Positions 21,607 to 32,966 of a stretch of DNA of 64,000 bases are shown in pieces (the first letter of the stretch is position 1; each line of letters opens with the position of its first letter). The stretch lies in NCBI RefSeq assembly GCF_028554725.1, contig NC_071671.1, forward strand, positions 9,234,001-9,298,000, in the 5' to 3' direction. A program made the position numbers and the translations under genes. The notes below the pieces were generated by a model. It made no database searches. It was not told where the DNA came from and was given only the letters and a program-made list of their open reading frames with translations. The stretch comes from Zeugodacus cucurbitae (Eukaryota > Arthropoda > Insecta > Diptera > Tephritidae).

Positions 21607-22060
21607 TATTATCAGGTGAACGTTTAAGGAATGATGCAGGACTTGAACTCAAATTTTCAAGTAAATATTTTTGTTTGGGGAAAGATTGTTCCTTCAGATA
21701 AGCGATTTTATAACCTCTTTCGAAAATTAAATAAAAATATATTTCAAGAATTCTATGATAAGGATTGGCTATAATTCGAAATGATTGGCTATAATTATAT
21801 TTAGTACGAAAGTTAAAGCGTTTTATGTAACAGTAGTTAATTAAAAACATAGAGCATATTTTCAGACTGCGATACTCCCACGATTTTAGTATTATTTATA
21901 CCGCTGGCTTCGAATTACTTTCATAAAACAAACAACTACACATTTTATTCGACTTATTGACCTCTACAAACAATAACTAAGGCGGATTGTTGTCGAAATG
22001 CGATTATAAAAACTGAAACCTCAATCGCCTTAATGCAGTGGACGCTTGCCATTGATCCAC
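21607..22060. other. AT-rich spacer, nothing recognised
   Basis: No motif-bearing frame and no repeat shared elsewhere in the window. Confidence 0.45.
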
Positions 22061-23479
22061 TTCGTCCGGTGCGTTCTCATTGTTGTTGCGTGTTGATGTA
22101 GCAATCGCCAAATTCACACAGCGAGAATATTAATATAAAAGCCAAGTTGTTGTTGTTTTTTTCACTTGATTCTTCACTGATTTTCCAGCGCGTTCACAGG
22201 CGTCCTTGCAGCAGGTAATCCAATGTGCGCAACAAAAATAATAATGCAATGCAACACACATGACTTTTATTGTTAAATTAACGACTTTGATATCAATGCA
22301 ACACAAAGGCGAGGGATGCGCACAAAGGCAGAAGATAGTTTTTGAGATTTGTCTCCCCCCTCGCCGCGCTTCGCTCCTATCTATTGCTTTCTCCACACGC
22401 GAATGTGTTGTGTGTGTTTGTGTTGAGCAGTGTGTGGGAAACACGCCGATACGATCGCGGCGGATCGCAGGTTGTACTGCGATCGATTGTAAATCAAAGG
22501 ATGCACTTTTAGGGGTGTCTTGTTGGACGTTTCGTTGTTTCGTTGGGGCAGCGCAGCAGGTTTTCGCCCATTGTTGCTAATGGTAGAGTTTGATTTTGAT
22601 TATTATTATTACTTTTTTTTCGCCTGTGACAATGCAAGAATACACTTACGCGTTTACAACACCATACATGTGTAAACAAAACAGCGGCGGAAAACGCTGA
22701 AAAGGTGCAATGGTGCGAGCCTTTTTTTACGCGGTTGACTCCGCAAGGGATCCGCGCGCTGGTTATTGCGCTTATCATAGCCGCTCATTGTATTAGACGG
22801 TCTTCGGTTCAGTTTCGGTTTTCCCAGCCATGCAGACACACTGTTGCCCTTGCACTTGTCTGCATCTGCGAATGTAATAACAACAACAACATTGACTGCA
22901 TTGGCAGCTGTTTCCCCACTGTTGCATGCAACATTATTGCGCATTCCTCGGTCGCTGTTTAATATTATCGTTGCGTTTTTTTGGAAAATTATAACCCCGC
23001 AAGTGCAAGCGTTCCCCAGGAGAGTCTTTCTTAAATTCACCTGCTCGCCTGCAACCTGCCTAATGAAGTAACCGTTTCGAAATTACGTTTGCATTCAATC
23101 TGATAGCCAATGATTGGGCGCATTATCACATTTTTATGAGAAATTCTGAATAGATTTCTTTCAGCTGATATGTCAATTTTTGAAGGCCTAATTAGCATTC
23201 AAACATGCTCACTTTCAGTTCCAATCCAATTTGTTCTGATCCAATTTGCAGTAAGCGTGTGGTTAGGCATGTTTTCGAATCCTCAATTTAACAAGCAAAC
23301 TATAAAGTTTGTTTGGTTTTAAAGAAAAAATATTTTTTGCAAATTTCGATTTTATTATTCAACATTATATGTATATTGACATCGCGAGCCCTAGATTGTA
23401 TTGACCTTCCTAGTAGTGAAAAGGAAATAAAGGACCAGGAAAATTTCTCAATTATTCCTTTATACATACTTCTCGCAAT
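22061..23479. other. Host-type non-coding stretch with GT and TTG tracts
   Basis: Bases 22060-23080 have near-balanced composition, TTG and GT repeats (22140-22165 and 22395-22440) and several short open frames on both strands with no recognisable domain. From 23081 the DNA becomes AT-rich again. It could be intron or upstream DNA of a host gene outside or spanning the window, but I cannot support an exon. Confidence 0.35.
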
Positions 23480-23868
23480 TTGGTGCTAAGTAAGACCAGG
23501 ACATTCTCCCTCCCAGTGAGTAGCGTCATTGGAACCAAACCACCACCTTTAGCAGACGTAGAGCTCGAGTTGCCACGTGAAACCAGAGTGACCCTAGCGC
23601 AACTTCGTTCTGATTATTGTAGCAAGTTAAACTCCTCCTCATCCAGACTGAATCCCGACACACAGAATACATGTCCTGCATGCAATGATTCCTCACGTGA
23701 CACTTCTTTGCATACCCAACGGAACTAACTCATCCAACATCCATTTCCCTTTGGTCCGACTCCATCGAAACAGCATGTTTCCGGGGCCTCCCGTTAGATG
23801 ACCTCGACGACAACTAGACTTATGCTTTCCGTTCCAACAGGGCTGGGTAATAGTTACTACAACAACAG
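23480..23868 (+). pseudogene. Jockey-type non-LTR element, C-terminal end and 3' UTR
   Basis: The frame reads ELPRETRVTLAQLRSDYCSKLN followed by the Cys-containing motif CPACNDSSRDTS. Then, after a frameshift near 23705, it reads SISLWSDSIETACF-GLPLDDLDDN with a stop at 23815-23817. Known tephritid jockey-like proteins end with LPRHTRVTLAQLRSGYC, CPAC---PHDT-HLF-CP and SLW-DPVE-ASFLGLPLDD. The 3' UTR runs to an ACAACAACA tail near 23868. Only the last roughly 110 codons remain, a 5' truncation normal for such elements. Confidence 0.72.
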
Positions 23869-24545
23869 GACACTCTCCACCTGATCTTTCCATCGGAGTG
23901 GATGTCTTCATATTCCTCCGTTTGCATCAGAGAGTACTATATCGAACAACATGACCTAGCCAGTATAGACATAGTCTTTTTGTCGCTGGGCACTCTTATA
24001 GAAAATTGGACCTTCTCTATTTAGCTGTACGGCTCGTATTATTTTATTCGGCTATAGATTGAAGAAGTCGTACGATAGTGAGTCACCCCGTCTGAAATCT
24101 CGTTTGGTACCGAAAGACTTGGAGAAGTTCTTCCCAAGTCTAACTATAAGTTAAGTACATATGCGATTTTCAGGAGTACCAAATTCAGACTTATCCGCAA
24201 ATGGTAGCTCCTTTTCCTGCTATTGAAGAAAGCTTCAAAATCGACTATAAGATGGTACATTTCGAACTGGTTTTTCTTGGGTCATTTACAAGCTCTGGCG
24301 CATGATGAATATCTGGTACATGGTGGATTTGCCAGGTCTAAAGCCACACTGATAGGATTCAGTCAGTTCATTGACGGTGGACATTAATTTCTCACATAAT
24401 ACGATCGATGCTTTCTTTTCACTGCGAAGCGGCAATCCACATCACACCAGCTCGTTTTTTGGCCTTGCCGAAATCAAATTGTTTCTGCTACAGCGGTATG
24501 CAGTGAGTTTAGGATGCCGTTCCCTTTCCCCTTATATCGATATCA
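23869..24545 (-). mobile_element. RTE relic, inverted and internally deleted
   Basis: The minus strand contains recognisable RTE stretches in order: the linker around AAAETIGFRQRQKTSW (24430-24545), then FRPGKST-like and FDFKA-like regions (about 24240-24380), then RGFRQGDSLS-like (about 24080-24110), then the RWLGH and PPLR-W end at 23870-23960. At least two internal deletions and many substitutions separate it from copy 1. Its 3' tail is missing where the jockey tail begins at 23868. Confidence 0.75.
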
Positions 24546-27104
24546 CATCGACATATAAGGCGCTAAATTAGTTGAGGGAAGATATCAACTAGAACCTATT
24601 TTATCCTGTTTTGGTATCAAGTGTCATTACGATAAGTCAAGATCACCCAAGTAGTTTGCGATATATACGAAGTATTATACTTTACTTCATCTCAATATTT
24701 ACCACATGAAAAACGGTTATAGTGCTCCACTATTTCTCATTATTGAACCGATTCGAAGTCAAACTACAAACAAGCAGCCGCATTTGCGTGGTGTTCTCTC
24801 AGCTTGATAACGCACCGGCTCTCCTTTCCAACGTTATTCTCCAACTACAACTTCGTAGTCCTCCAGAAATCGTAGTTTTTCACACGCTTTAAACATGTTG
24901 GAACATCGCTGGGACCCTAGATCCAGACCTGAAGGACACTAAGTTAAGAAATATGAGTAAATTCCAACTAAAAAATCGCGATTTGCTCTTGGGGCTTAGT
25001 ATTATACTTATTGGAGATGAAAGTTGTTTGTGTAAAGGGATAACTGGATTGTGTTTTATTGCTTTTAAGCTTCTTCAGAGATCTGTGGATATTCTAAGGG
25101 ATAATCCTTTTGGATATTGCGGGATCACTTTGAGTTACCCTAATTAAGAGCAGTGATTCATTGCAATAGAATGTCTGTAGGTTTTGAACTCTACTGTATG
25201 CATTCCAATATTTATGTACATAAAACTCATTCATACGTAGATTTGCTTGTAGAAAATGCATTACATGAAAAGGGCAGAGCTGCAACGGTTACAACAACAA
25301 GTATCACAATAGAAGTTGCTGTAAAAAGATGGCAACGAATTAAAATATAAAAAATAAAGGTAGATGTTGACATACCTATAATTATAGAGTTCAGCATACA
25401 TACATACAGACACACATATAAGCATACGAGACTAAACGAGACTTGCGCACATTTGGGCACAAAGTCTGCAATCAAAGAGTCGAGTCTACCTCGTACACAT
25501 TACAACGAAAGTGTTGCAGCTCTGGAGCCGATCCATGTGTGCATGTGGAGCCCAGGCGTGGCGGGCGGCGGTCTGCACAGGTAAGCAACTGATCGCATTC
25601 TTGGCTGCTGCGCTATGTATGTGAGCGTGTTGTTCTTCTCGAAGGCTCTAAATTTTCTGATTAGCGCTTCTACGCTTCGACGAAAACGCTATGTGTAACA
25701 TATACACCAATCATTGTCACAATCCCCCCCCCCGTCCGCTCCCGCTCACGCAGCGCGACGTTTGCTATTATTGTGTCCGCTGCACCAGTGTTTTGCTTAA
25801 TTGGGTTCAATGCATTTTCTGGATTTGTTGTTTTGTGTTTTTTTTTTTTGGTTTTGCCTTCGGGCCACCATCTTCTTATGCTTTCGCGCTTCATTAGACA
25901 GTTTTTCGTAGCGGCTGTAACCTTCTTGACCGCTTTTGTTATTGTATTACGTTGTTGTAGCATCTATGCATTAAACCATGTTTGTTGTTGTTTTTATTTT
26001 TTTTTTTTAATTTATAAGCCATCAAGCGAGTGCAACTGAGCAAACGATGCCACATTGCGTTGTGCCACTGCCAGTGGCGGCTACGCATGCGCTTGCGCGT
26101 GGAGATGACTTTGGCGCAGCGATGCATTGGATGCAGTAGGGAAAGGTTGAATAAATTTAGTTTAGAAGTCAATGACTTGTTGCAGTTGGCCAACAAGTTA
26201 TTAGCGTTTTTGACCTTTTTCGCCTAAACAAGTTAAGAATTTTCTCATTTGCTCAACAACAACAACAAAAGAGGTGGTAAGAATGCAAGAACCCAGCGAA
26301 AGAAGTGTGCATAATAAACAGCGATATTTATATATATGTATGTCTGTTTATATCTCCATATGTATACTATTGTGTCTGCATATAATCAGGCCAGCGGTTT
26401 GCATCTTCGTTTACAGTGAAAACTTAGAGCTTAGTTTATAAATCTAGATCCATGCATAATGTAATATATGCATATGTAAAGTAGCTTATTCGAGGTTGTT
26501 ATATTTTTTCGCTTGTCCGAGTAAAAGCTGCACTGACCATCGAGAAGAAAAGAAGAAGAAGCATGAACTAAATTTATTGCACCACAGTGGTTTCTTTCTG
26601 CTACAGATTCTTCGAATGCGATTAGCAACAACTAGCTGTTTTGTTTCGTGGTTAACACAATTTCAATCTAGAAATTTTCTTTTGGAGATTATTTTTTGTT
26701 AGGAAAATACAATATTATGCGCGGCGAAAAAGAAGACAAGACAGCAAGAGAGGGCTGCGTTTCTTGAATGGTTAATAGTATATGTCTCGGGAATTGGGTT
26801 GGTGAAGCGAACAACACCAACTAAAAGGAAAATGACTCCAAGCTCCTGAGGTTCTAAAAAGCTCTTGGAACGAATCGTAGGAGCGGGACCGCAATGGACT
26901 CTCAAGCTCAGGGACTGGCCTGTTGCAGAAGCCATAGAAGTCCCTTCAACTACGCAGCCATAGACATTGGTAGATTCGAAGGGAGTATTTCAACGGAGTA
27001 ACGGTGATGGCAAATTAGTCACTACTTCTGTCTAGCTTTCGACTCTCCATCTTCGTTTAAAACATTTATCAATAGGCGAACAAGGGAATACTTAGATATT
27101 AATA
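24546..27104. other. Host-type spacer with no recognised gene
   Basis: AT-rich to about 25440, then a more GC-rich part at 25440-26250. Inside it, CTGCACAG|GTAAGCAAC at about 25580 looks like a good 5' splice site after a GC-rich stretch, which could be a non-coding exon. Around 26740-26940 there is a non-repetitive segment with an antisense 78-codon frame that I do not recognise. No domain is identifiable anywhere in the stretch. Confidence 0.35.
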
Positions 27105-27106
27105 TA

Positions 27107-27265
27107 CAGTGATCCCCGTTTAAGAGCCTTGTCCACTTAAGTGCTTATATACTTGCGGTATCGTTGTTATTTCTCTAAATTTACAACTTCCCCCTTCAGT
27201 GCCTTTCGCTTCAGTGCCTCAAAAGTATTACATTTTTAGCAGCGATACTTAAGCGGGAATTACTG
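27107..27265. mobile_element. Pogo/Tc1-type MITE, 159 bp, TA-flanked
   Basis: The left end CAGTGATCCCCGTTTAAG and right end, read inward, CAGTAATTCCCGCTTAAG form imperfect inverted repeats. TA flanks both sides (27105-27106 and 27266-27267). CAGT-start ends with a TA target are typical of pogo-like elements. There is no coding capacity. Confidence 0.72.
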
Positions 27266-27329
27266 TATATCAAAAATCCAAAACGAACTAAGTCAAATAC
27301 TAACAAAACAAGGCTTAATTTGGCCGATC

Positions 27330-27690
27330 TTTAGCTCCTTGACTAGTTGAACTCTGCGTCAGACATTGCTTTAAAAGTGGAAATAACAACACATTGTATT
27401 ATCAATGCAATTGAAACAGCAAGCCATCTTCGAAGGACTCCTTGGATGAATGTGGAAGTTAGAAAACGGAATTTTCTCAGGGTCTATAACAAGGCTAAGA
27501 GGTTTGATAGTGAAGGTGTTGGTATGTTTCCTGCCCGTTTAGCGTATACTGCAAGCAAATGTCAGGTTATCTTTATCCCGAAACCGGAGAAAAATTACTG
27601 TTTACCGAAAACTTATAGACCGATCAGTGTAACTTCCTCGCTACTAAAAATTATGTAAAGATTTGACGACGTTTACACAACGTGATATGT
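27330..27690 (+). pseudogene. Jockey-type reverse transcriptase fragment
   Basis: The frame contains RRTPWMNVEVRKRNFLRVYNKAKRF and then KCQVIFIPKPEKNYCLPKTYRPISVTSSLLKIM. In jockey-clade proteins the corresponding block is W--A-VIFIPKPGK--Y---KAYRPISLTSFLLKT-E, the start of the reverse transcriptase fingers. Sequence between the linker and this block is shortened, and a stop follows at 27656-27658. The catalytic motifs are absent. It is a dead 0.35-kb remnant. Confidence 0.75.
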
Positions 27691-27798
27691 CAAGTGTAAG
27701 TTCTACTAAATCCTCCCAGCAGATCACTTAGAAGTAAAATTTTCCCCGAAGTTATATTAGCAAACACTGCGAAGAACATACATACATATCTTGTGTTA

Positions 27799-28090
27799 TC
27801 TATACTACTATTATAAAGAGGAAAGATTCGTATGTAAGTTTGTAATGAATAAACTCAAACTCAAAAACTTCTGAGCCGATTTCAAAAATTCTTTCACCAT
27901 TGAAAAGCTAGGTTCACCCTGAGTAACATAGGCTATATTTATTGCTCGAATCTGAACTTTTTGGAAATCGTTCCCAGGTGAGGGTATCAAAAAGACTCCG
28001 TGATGGAGAATTGTAATCTGAAACTGAAATACGCTTGCAAGTCATTTTCTTCGCATCGCAAACCCGTGCGAACCCGCAGAGGTCTGCTAG
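27799..28090 (+). mobile_element. Short non-autonomous Helitron, 292 bp
   Basis: Begins TCTATACTACTATTATAAAG and ends CTAG, sitting exactly between A (27798) and T (28091), the standard Helitron insertion pattern. A TTCGCA/TGCGAA stem lies about 14 bases before the CTAG. The opening, followed by 'gtttgtaatgaataaactc', is a widespread insect Helitron 5' end. No genes. Confidence 0.75.
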
Positions 28091-28804
28091 TATCTTTATA
28101 AAATACTTAATATTATTCTTTAAAATTTTTGAGTTTTGCTGCAAACATATCCAATTCGCTTATGAACCCGAATTGAAAAGTATAATGTTGTAAATAATTA
28201 AATAGTTTCGGTATTCCTAATTTAAAAACCAAACCTCATTTGCTATGAATATAATTAAGTTTTGCCTTACGATGCATTGAAAAAACATTACTGAGCGTTG
28301 CATTTGTTACGCACTTCAGTTGGAAGCTAGTAAATTGAGAGTTGAGTTAATCGCTCAAATTAATTTAGAGTTTGGATTAAGTGTTAACGCAGACATAATT
28401 GCATATGTGTTTGTTTGTAAGTATTTTATGGGGGATTGGTTTAATGAATCTAATAAGTAACCACTCAGTGTGTTAAAATTACGGTACAATTATGAATTGA
28501 AACTTCGCTTGAATAGCAAACTTTCAATTACTGTTTGGTTCGTTTAAAGCTGGTAAATTTTTTTTGTTAAAGTGTGGAGGGTATTAAATTTATGGAGGCG
28601 TATATTAGAACAGATTATGCTAAATAGAACGTATGTCAGAGGTAGCATTTTTACAATGATTAGTAAGTAAGAATTGAGGTATCACTGACAAATAAAAATG
28701 TGTGATAAAAAGTCAACCAGAATGGTGAAATTCTTAAATCACGACTATCCACGTCAAGATCACTTAGTTCTATTTCGAATCTTTTTTCAAGTTTGAGCAA
28801 CATA
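28091..28804. other. AT-rich spacer
   Basis: About 0.7 kb without recognisable features. Confidence 0.45.
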
Positions 28805-28806
28805 TA

Positions 28807-28908
28807 CAGTGAAATTCCTCAAAACGGACAGTCATCATAACCGCACGGCTCTTATAACCGGACAAAAATACCTCGAAGGTGGCTGTGCGGTTATGAGGAA
28901 TTTCACTG
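28807..28908. mobile_element. Pogo-like MITE, 102 bp, nearly a full palindrome
   Basis: Starts CAGTGAAATTCCTCA and ends with the inverse TGAGGAATTTCACTG, flanked by TA on both sides. The inner bases pair as well (GTGCGG and CCGCAC blocks), so the transcript would fold into one long hairpin. No coding capacity. Confidence 0.8.
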
Positions 28909-28910
28909 TA

Positions 28911-29334
28911 TTTACTACTTTTAAGGTAAATATGTTGAAGACATTTCCGTTCAATAATTATTTCTTCAATATTTGGCGCTTGAAAAGTCATAGTCGATAA
29001 CAGTATGATTATTCGATTCAGGATCATTTAGGGACTTACAATCAAGTAACCGCCAAAAGTTCATTAAAAACGACAGACATGTTGAAAAGTTTGTATCAGC
29101 ATATATGAAAACACTTTTTATGTCAATATACGATTTTATGACCCCACAGAATTGCCTTTCAGAGTGAGACACCGAATATAGTGTATTCCAACATTTAGTT
29201 TTAATTTTATAGAAAGAAAAGAAAAATTAGGCCTTAGTCTTAAGGATTCTCTCTTCGTTGTCGTTAAATTTCTAATCAGCTAACATTCTTTTCAGATGAG
29301 AGGACAGTAATGATTTTCAATTCCAAAGTTAGTC
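28911..29334. other. AT-rich spacer
   Basis: Nothing recognised. Overlapping 60-80-codon frames on both strands have no motifs. Confidence 0.4.
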
Positions 29335-29565
29335 AATGAAATGTTCTCTATGCACATCACAGACTATAAATTGAGCAACCTTGAAGCTATCGGAACAAAA
29401 CTTTACGCAAACACAATGTTTATAATGTAGCGTATCCCGTATAAAAATTATCGAAATCTGAGTATAACTTTTCAAGGCCCCAGATACTGAACATGAGAAC
29501 CTCGAAGGTTGCTGCTAATTTTTTATTGAAATTGTTGGCAATTCTCTCAGTTATATAGCATTGGT
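29335..29565 (+). repeat. HINE-like fragment, arm 1 of an inverted pair
   Basis: Corresponds to the region near 20340-20530 of the complete element. Its reverse complement also matches 30234-30444 closely, for example 'ttcgaggttctcatgttcag' in the opposite arm, so the two fragments are inverted relative to each other about 0.67 kb apart. Confidence 0.75.
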
Positions 29566-29771
29566 AGTGAAGCTTATTCGGAGCTTTAAAATAATTATAA
29601 CTATTATGAATTAATTGTTGAAGGTTGTTCTCTCTAGCAACAACCATTGCTTATTCATCTGGTCTTGACTATCTATAGTTATCCGCTGAGGAAGATTTAA
29701 CACCTTCGGATCTTATAATCAAGATACAAATAAAAATCCATTCAAAAAACCAAAAATAAAAATCAAAAAAT

Positions 29772-29885
29772 CTCCACAACAGCCGGTTCTACGCGGCACC
29801 GGGATTGACTCGGATTTTCGGATCCGACCAAGGGCTGTTATTTCGGCAACCCAGACATGTCTGGATCGGTAAGTTCTAGTCTTCT
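29772..29885 (+). repeat. SINE- or jockey-5'-like fragment
   Basis: The sequence 'acaacagccggttctacgcg' followed by a GACTCGGATTTTCGGATCC-type core and AAGGGCTGTTATTTCGG resembles the inverse of 49024-49190 (GGTTTTACGTAACC, CCCGGATTTTTA, AAGGACTGTCAC). Both look like the same short, gene-less non-LTR-derived repeat. Confidence 0.5.
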
Positions 29886-29895
29886 AAAAATAAAA

Positions 29896-30525
29896 AACGT
29901 TATATACTCTCGCAATTTATTTATTTAATCGTATTAAAATAACATACCATGTGATCCATATATTCGTCATAAAGTCCACTAGAATCACGAAAATAATTAT
30001 ATCGGGTCTGGGTTAATTCCTGGACCAATTTCAACTATTTTTTCCACTAAGCTAAATTATATCCCATATTTTACGTTTACTTAATTTTTGCTAAGATATC
30101 TTACAGATTAACCGATAGTCATATACGGTATAAAGCCCACCAGAAATTTGAAAATCCGAATATGGGGATATGGGGCTTAAGGAAATTTTGGCCTGATTTT
30201 ACCCATTTTTGGCAAAGAACACATCTCCTTGGAATTACTTTATAATAACTGAGAGAATTACCAACAATTTCAATAAAAAATTAGCCGCAACCTTCGAGGT
30301 TCTCATGTTCAGTATCTGGGGCCTTGAAAAGTTATACACAGATTTCGATAATTTTTATACGGGATAAACATACACTATAAACATTGTGTTTGCGTAAAGT
30401 TTTGTTCCGATAGCTTCAAGGTTGCTCAATTTATAGATTGCTAAGTGAACGAATCAGATCGGCTTCAAAATTGTGGTATATGGGAAGTAGGTGTTGTTGT
30501 GAACCGATTTCGCTAATTTTCAAAC
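29896..30525 (-). repeat. HINE-like partial copy, arm 2 of the inverted pair
   Basis: Begins with the 3' subterminal motif TATACTCTCGCAATTTATT and continues through the same order of blocks as 60180-62500, ending near 'gtgaaccgatttcgctaatt'. The outermost CTTACTTG end and hairpin are missing. It pairs in inverse orientation with 29335-29565. Confidence 0.75.
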
Positions 30526-31889
30526 TGTAGTAATAAAACAATTTTTACAATTGGACTCTCCAAACCCGTGAAGTTTAAAATTTTACAATTCCCGTTATAT
30601 ATTGAAAACACCACGTTTGTATGTGTCTGACATGTATGTATGTGTGTAGAAATTATATAATCATTTCTCTCATGTATCATCGCGGATCGGCAATTAATTA
30701 ATAAATATGCCGCAAATTTTCGCATGATCCTTAGGGGTTTCCTTCCCACCAGGAGCAGTGTGTGCGCTACGCACTGAGAATTTTCCTTCCCAGTTTTGTT
30801 TTTTTTTTTGGAAAAGCGTTGATTGCCATCAATTGGTATTTGCTAGTAATCAGTGTCAAATTATTGGCAGAAATTTGTTTTGTTGTTCAATTAAACACGA
30901 TCGACGTTTACAAATGCGAATGTAACGCGTATGTATGTATGTTCGTGCCGCATTCAATTAGTGCCTCCGCCAACACACCACCAGCGCGCGGACCACCTCA
31001 CCCTCCAGCAGTAATTCATTGAGAATTTTCACAATGTTGATGAGTATTTCGTTTGTTGCCCACGATGCGGGTTCGTTTCGCATTAATTCAACGCAAGAAC
31101 GCTTTAAATGTTCATACAGACATACATACAGTTGAAGCGTAGAGGAATTGCAATTGCAACATCACGCGGTTGTTTTCCATTTTCGTTAGGGATTCATAAG
31201 AATTTCGCTGGTGTGGAGCGATTTTTGGCAGCCCACACCCGACACGCTTGAACGGCGGTTGTTGTTGCTGTTGTTGTTGTGATGGTTGTCGGTGTGACTT
31301 CAATTACTGGTTCTATTGCTATTTTATTTATTATGCTCGTAGTTGTTTATTTCATTTGTTGCCGCCATCAATTCGCCGGCCTGTTTGTTAGTTTTGTTGC
31401 TACAATTGCCGTTGCAGGGTCATTGACTTTGGCACAGAGTGCGTGCGCCTATTTTCGGTTGCACTTTCGAGTATGTTTGCATGTGTGTTTATGTGTTTGC
31501 TCTATTAATTGTAGTCGACGCATGTTTTTACACAGCGCCCCCTTCGTTTGCCATTTGACTAGGCAAAGATTGCATGGCGAACGCTTCAATTGGATGGGAA
31601 TCGCACTCCGCGCAAACGCAGAAATTCGGGAAAGCAATTTGAGATTCTCGCACATAAAGCATGCATGGTTGAATGTGTATAAAAATTTCACAAGGGAATT
31701 GGAAAGTTAATATTTGTGTATACATAAGTCATTAGATAGTTCTAAAAGAATCGATAAATTAGTAGAACATAAAGTATCTCTTAGTGAGTCGCAGATCTCA
31801 CATGGATTCTAGAAATGTTGAATTCTACAATTTCCAATTTGTCTTCTCAAGAATTTTATTAGGAGATTTTACGATTTCCTTTCATTCGA
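30526..31889. other. Host-type spacer with CA, GT and TTG tracts
   Basis: Contains a TTG repeat at 31258-31280 and balanced-composition DNA to about 31710. The frame at 31282-31710 (ATG) is hydrophobic at its start because of the TTG/GTT tract and has no known domain; I do not call it a gene. Confidence 0.4.
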
Positions 31890-32340
31890 AATTACTATAA
31901 TCTGATTTGTTTAGCAGAGGATAGTCGGCTGTTAGTTGTTGATCTGAACCAAAACTCCAAACTTCTGTGGGCTATTCTACAGGCCATGCTTTCCCGCACC
32001 GACCACATTGTAGCTGCTCGGTGGTTTTTGCCTATTGTACTGAAGCAGAATCTTGCTGGAAGATCCAATGCTCTCCATCGAAGAGATTGAGATTTGAATA
32101 ATTGCTGTACCACGCCTTCTAAAAACCAGTTTAAACCCTTTTGTCCAAGTTTTAACCCCTTATTCACAGATGTGAAGTCGTGTAACTCCTTTACTGGAGA
32201 CTCCTCCCCGAACCATTACTACAGCTGGATGGTGACTTCGCTGAACCCTTGGAATAACCTTTTTGTGTCTCTGGCATGTTTTGCTTTGATTTTGTAGTTT
32301 TATGTATAAAATATATCTTCTACAGTGAATATTTTTTCAC
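31890..32340 (-). pseudogene. Mariner/IS630-type transposase relic (FQQDSA family)
   Basis: The minus strand reads QRSHHPAVVMVRGGVSSKGV-RLHICE-GVKT, then LFDGEHWIFQQDSASVQ-AKTTEQL, then IAHRSLEFWFRSTTNSR. The family pattern is HHPASVMVWWGVS--GVT-LHFCEKGVKT, EHWIFQQDSAPAHKAKTTQ and PSGSPDLNPLDY. The second catalytic Asp (QQD) survives here. A stop after HICE, frameshifts and the degraded third acidic site show it is inactive. It is a closer match to the family than the relative at 7930-8345. Confidence 0.72.
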
Positions 32341-32639
32341 TGTAAAAAGGTTACTTTAAAGGCCGTGGACGTGGCGTGCCACCGAAAAAGCTGCTCACAT
32401 GTGTTGAGTCTAATTTGCTTCAAACGCGTTGTTAGAATATGGCCAGTTCATTAAGGGAGGGCAGTGATTTCTGCAAATGGATTTGCAAACAGTTCTTATG
32501 GTCGAATTTGCTTGCAGAGGAGGACGACCATTTCTTCAACTGGAATAAGTATTGTCATTGGTCTGGTCGATATATCCATATCCCTTGACATCATTGTAAT
32601 GAAACATTCTCATAGCTTCAAGCTGCATTATAGCCGATA

Positions 32640-32957
32640 TAACGATCACCAAATTATATATCCTAGAAAGTATTGTCCTGATTTTGTCCATTTTTGGCAC
32701 AGAGACACACTGTTATAAGAAACACATCTCCTTAAAATTTCATTAAAAACCTGCGAGATTTGCCAATATTTTCGGTAAAAAATTAACCACAAGCGCTGAG
32801 GTCCTTATGTTCGATATCTAGGACCTTTAAAAGTTATATTTCGATTTCGGTGATTTTTAAACGGGTGATGTAACACCTTCAATGCAATATTTGTACAAAG
32901 TTTTATTCTCATATTTTCAGTGGCTCTCGATTTATATATTTCAAAGTGAAAGAATAA
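32640..32957 (-). repeat. HINE-like fragment
   Basis: Matches the middle of the element in the same orientation as 62140-62440 (blocks 'ttggcacagagacacactg', 'gaggtccttatgttcgatat' and 'acaaagttttattctc'). It stops right beside the next HINE copy. Confidence 0.7.
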
Positions 32958-32966
32958 TGTCATTCA

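Noticed and set aside
26699..26935. Minus-strand 78-codon frame around 26740-26935
   Set aside because: It has some protein-like wording but no motif I can name, no neighbouring element pieces and no supported start.
31282..31710. 143-codon frame with hydrophobic start, considered as a membrane protein
   Set aside because: The hydrophobic stretch comes from a TTG/GTT repeat tract, the rest has no recognisable domain, and an antisense frame of similar length overlaps it.
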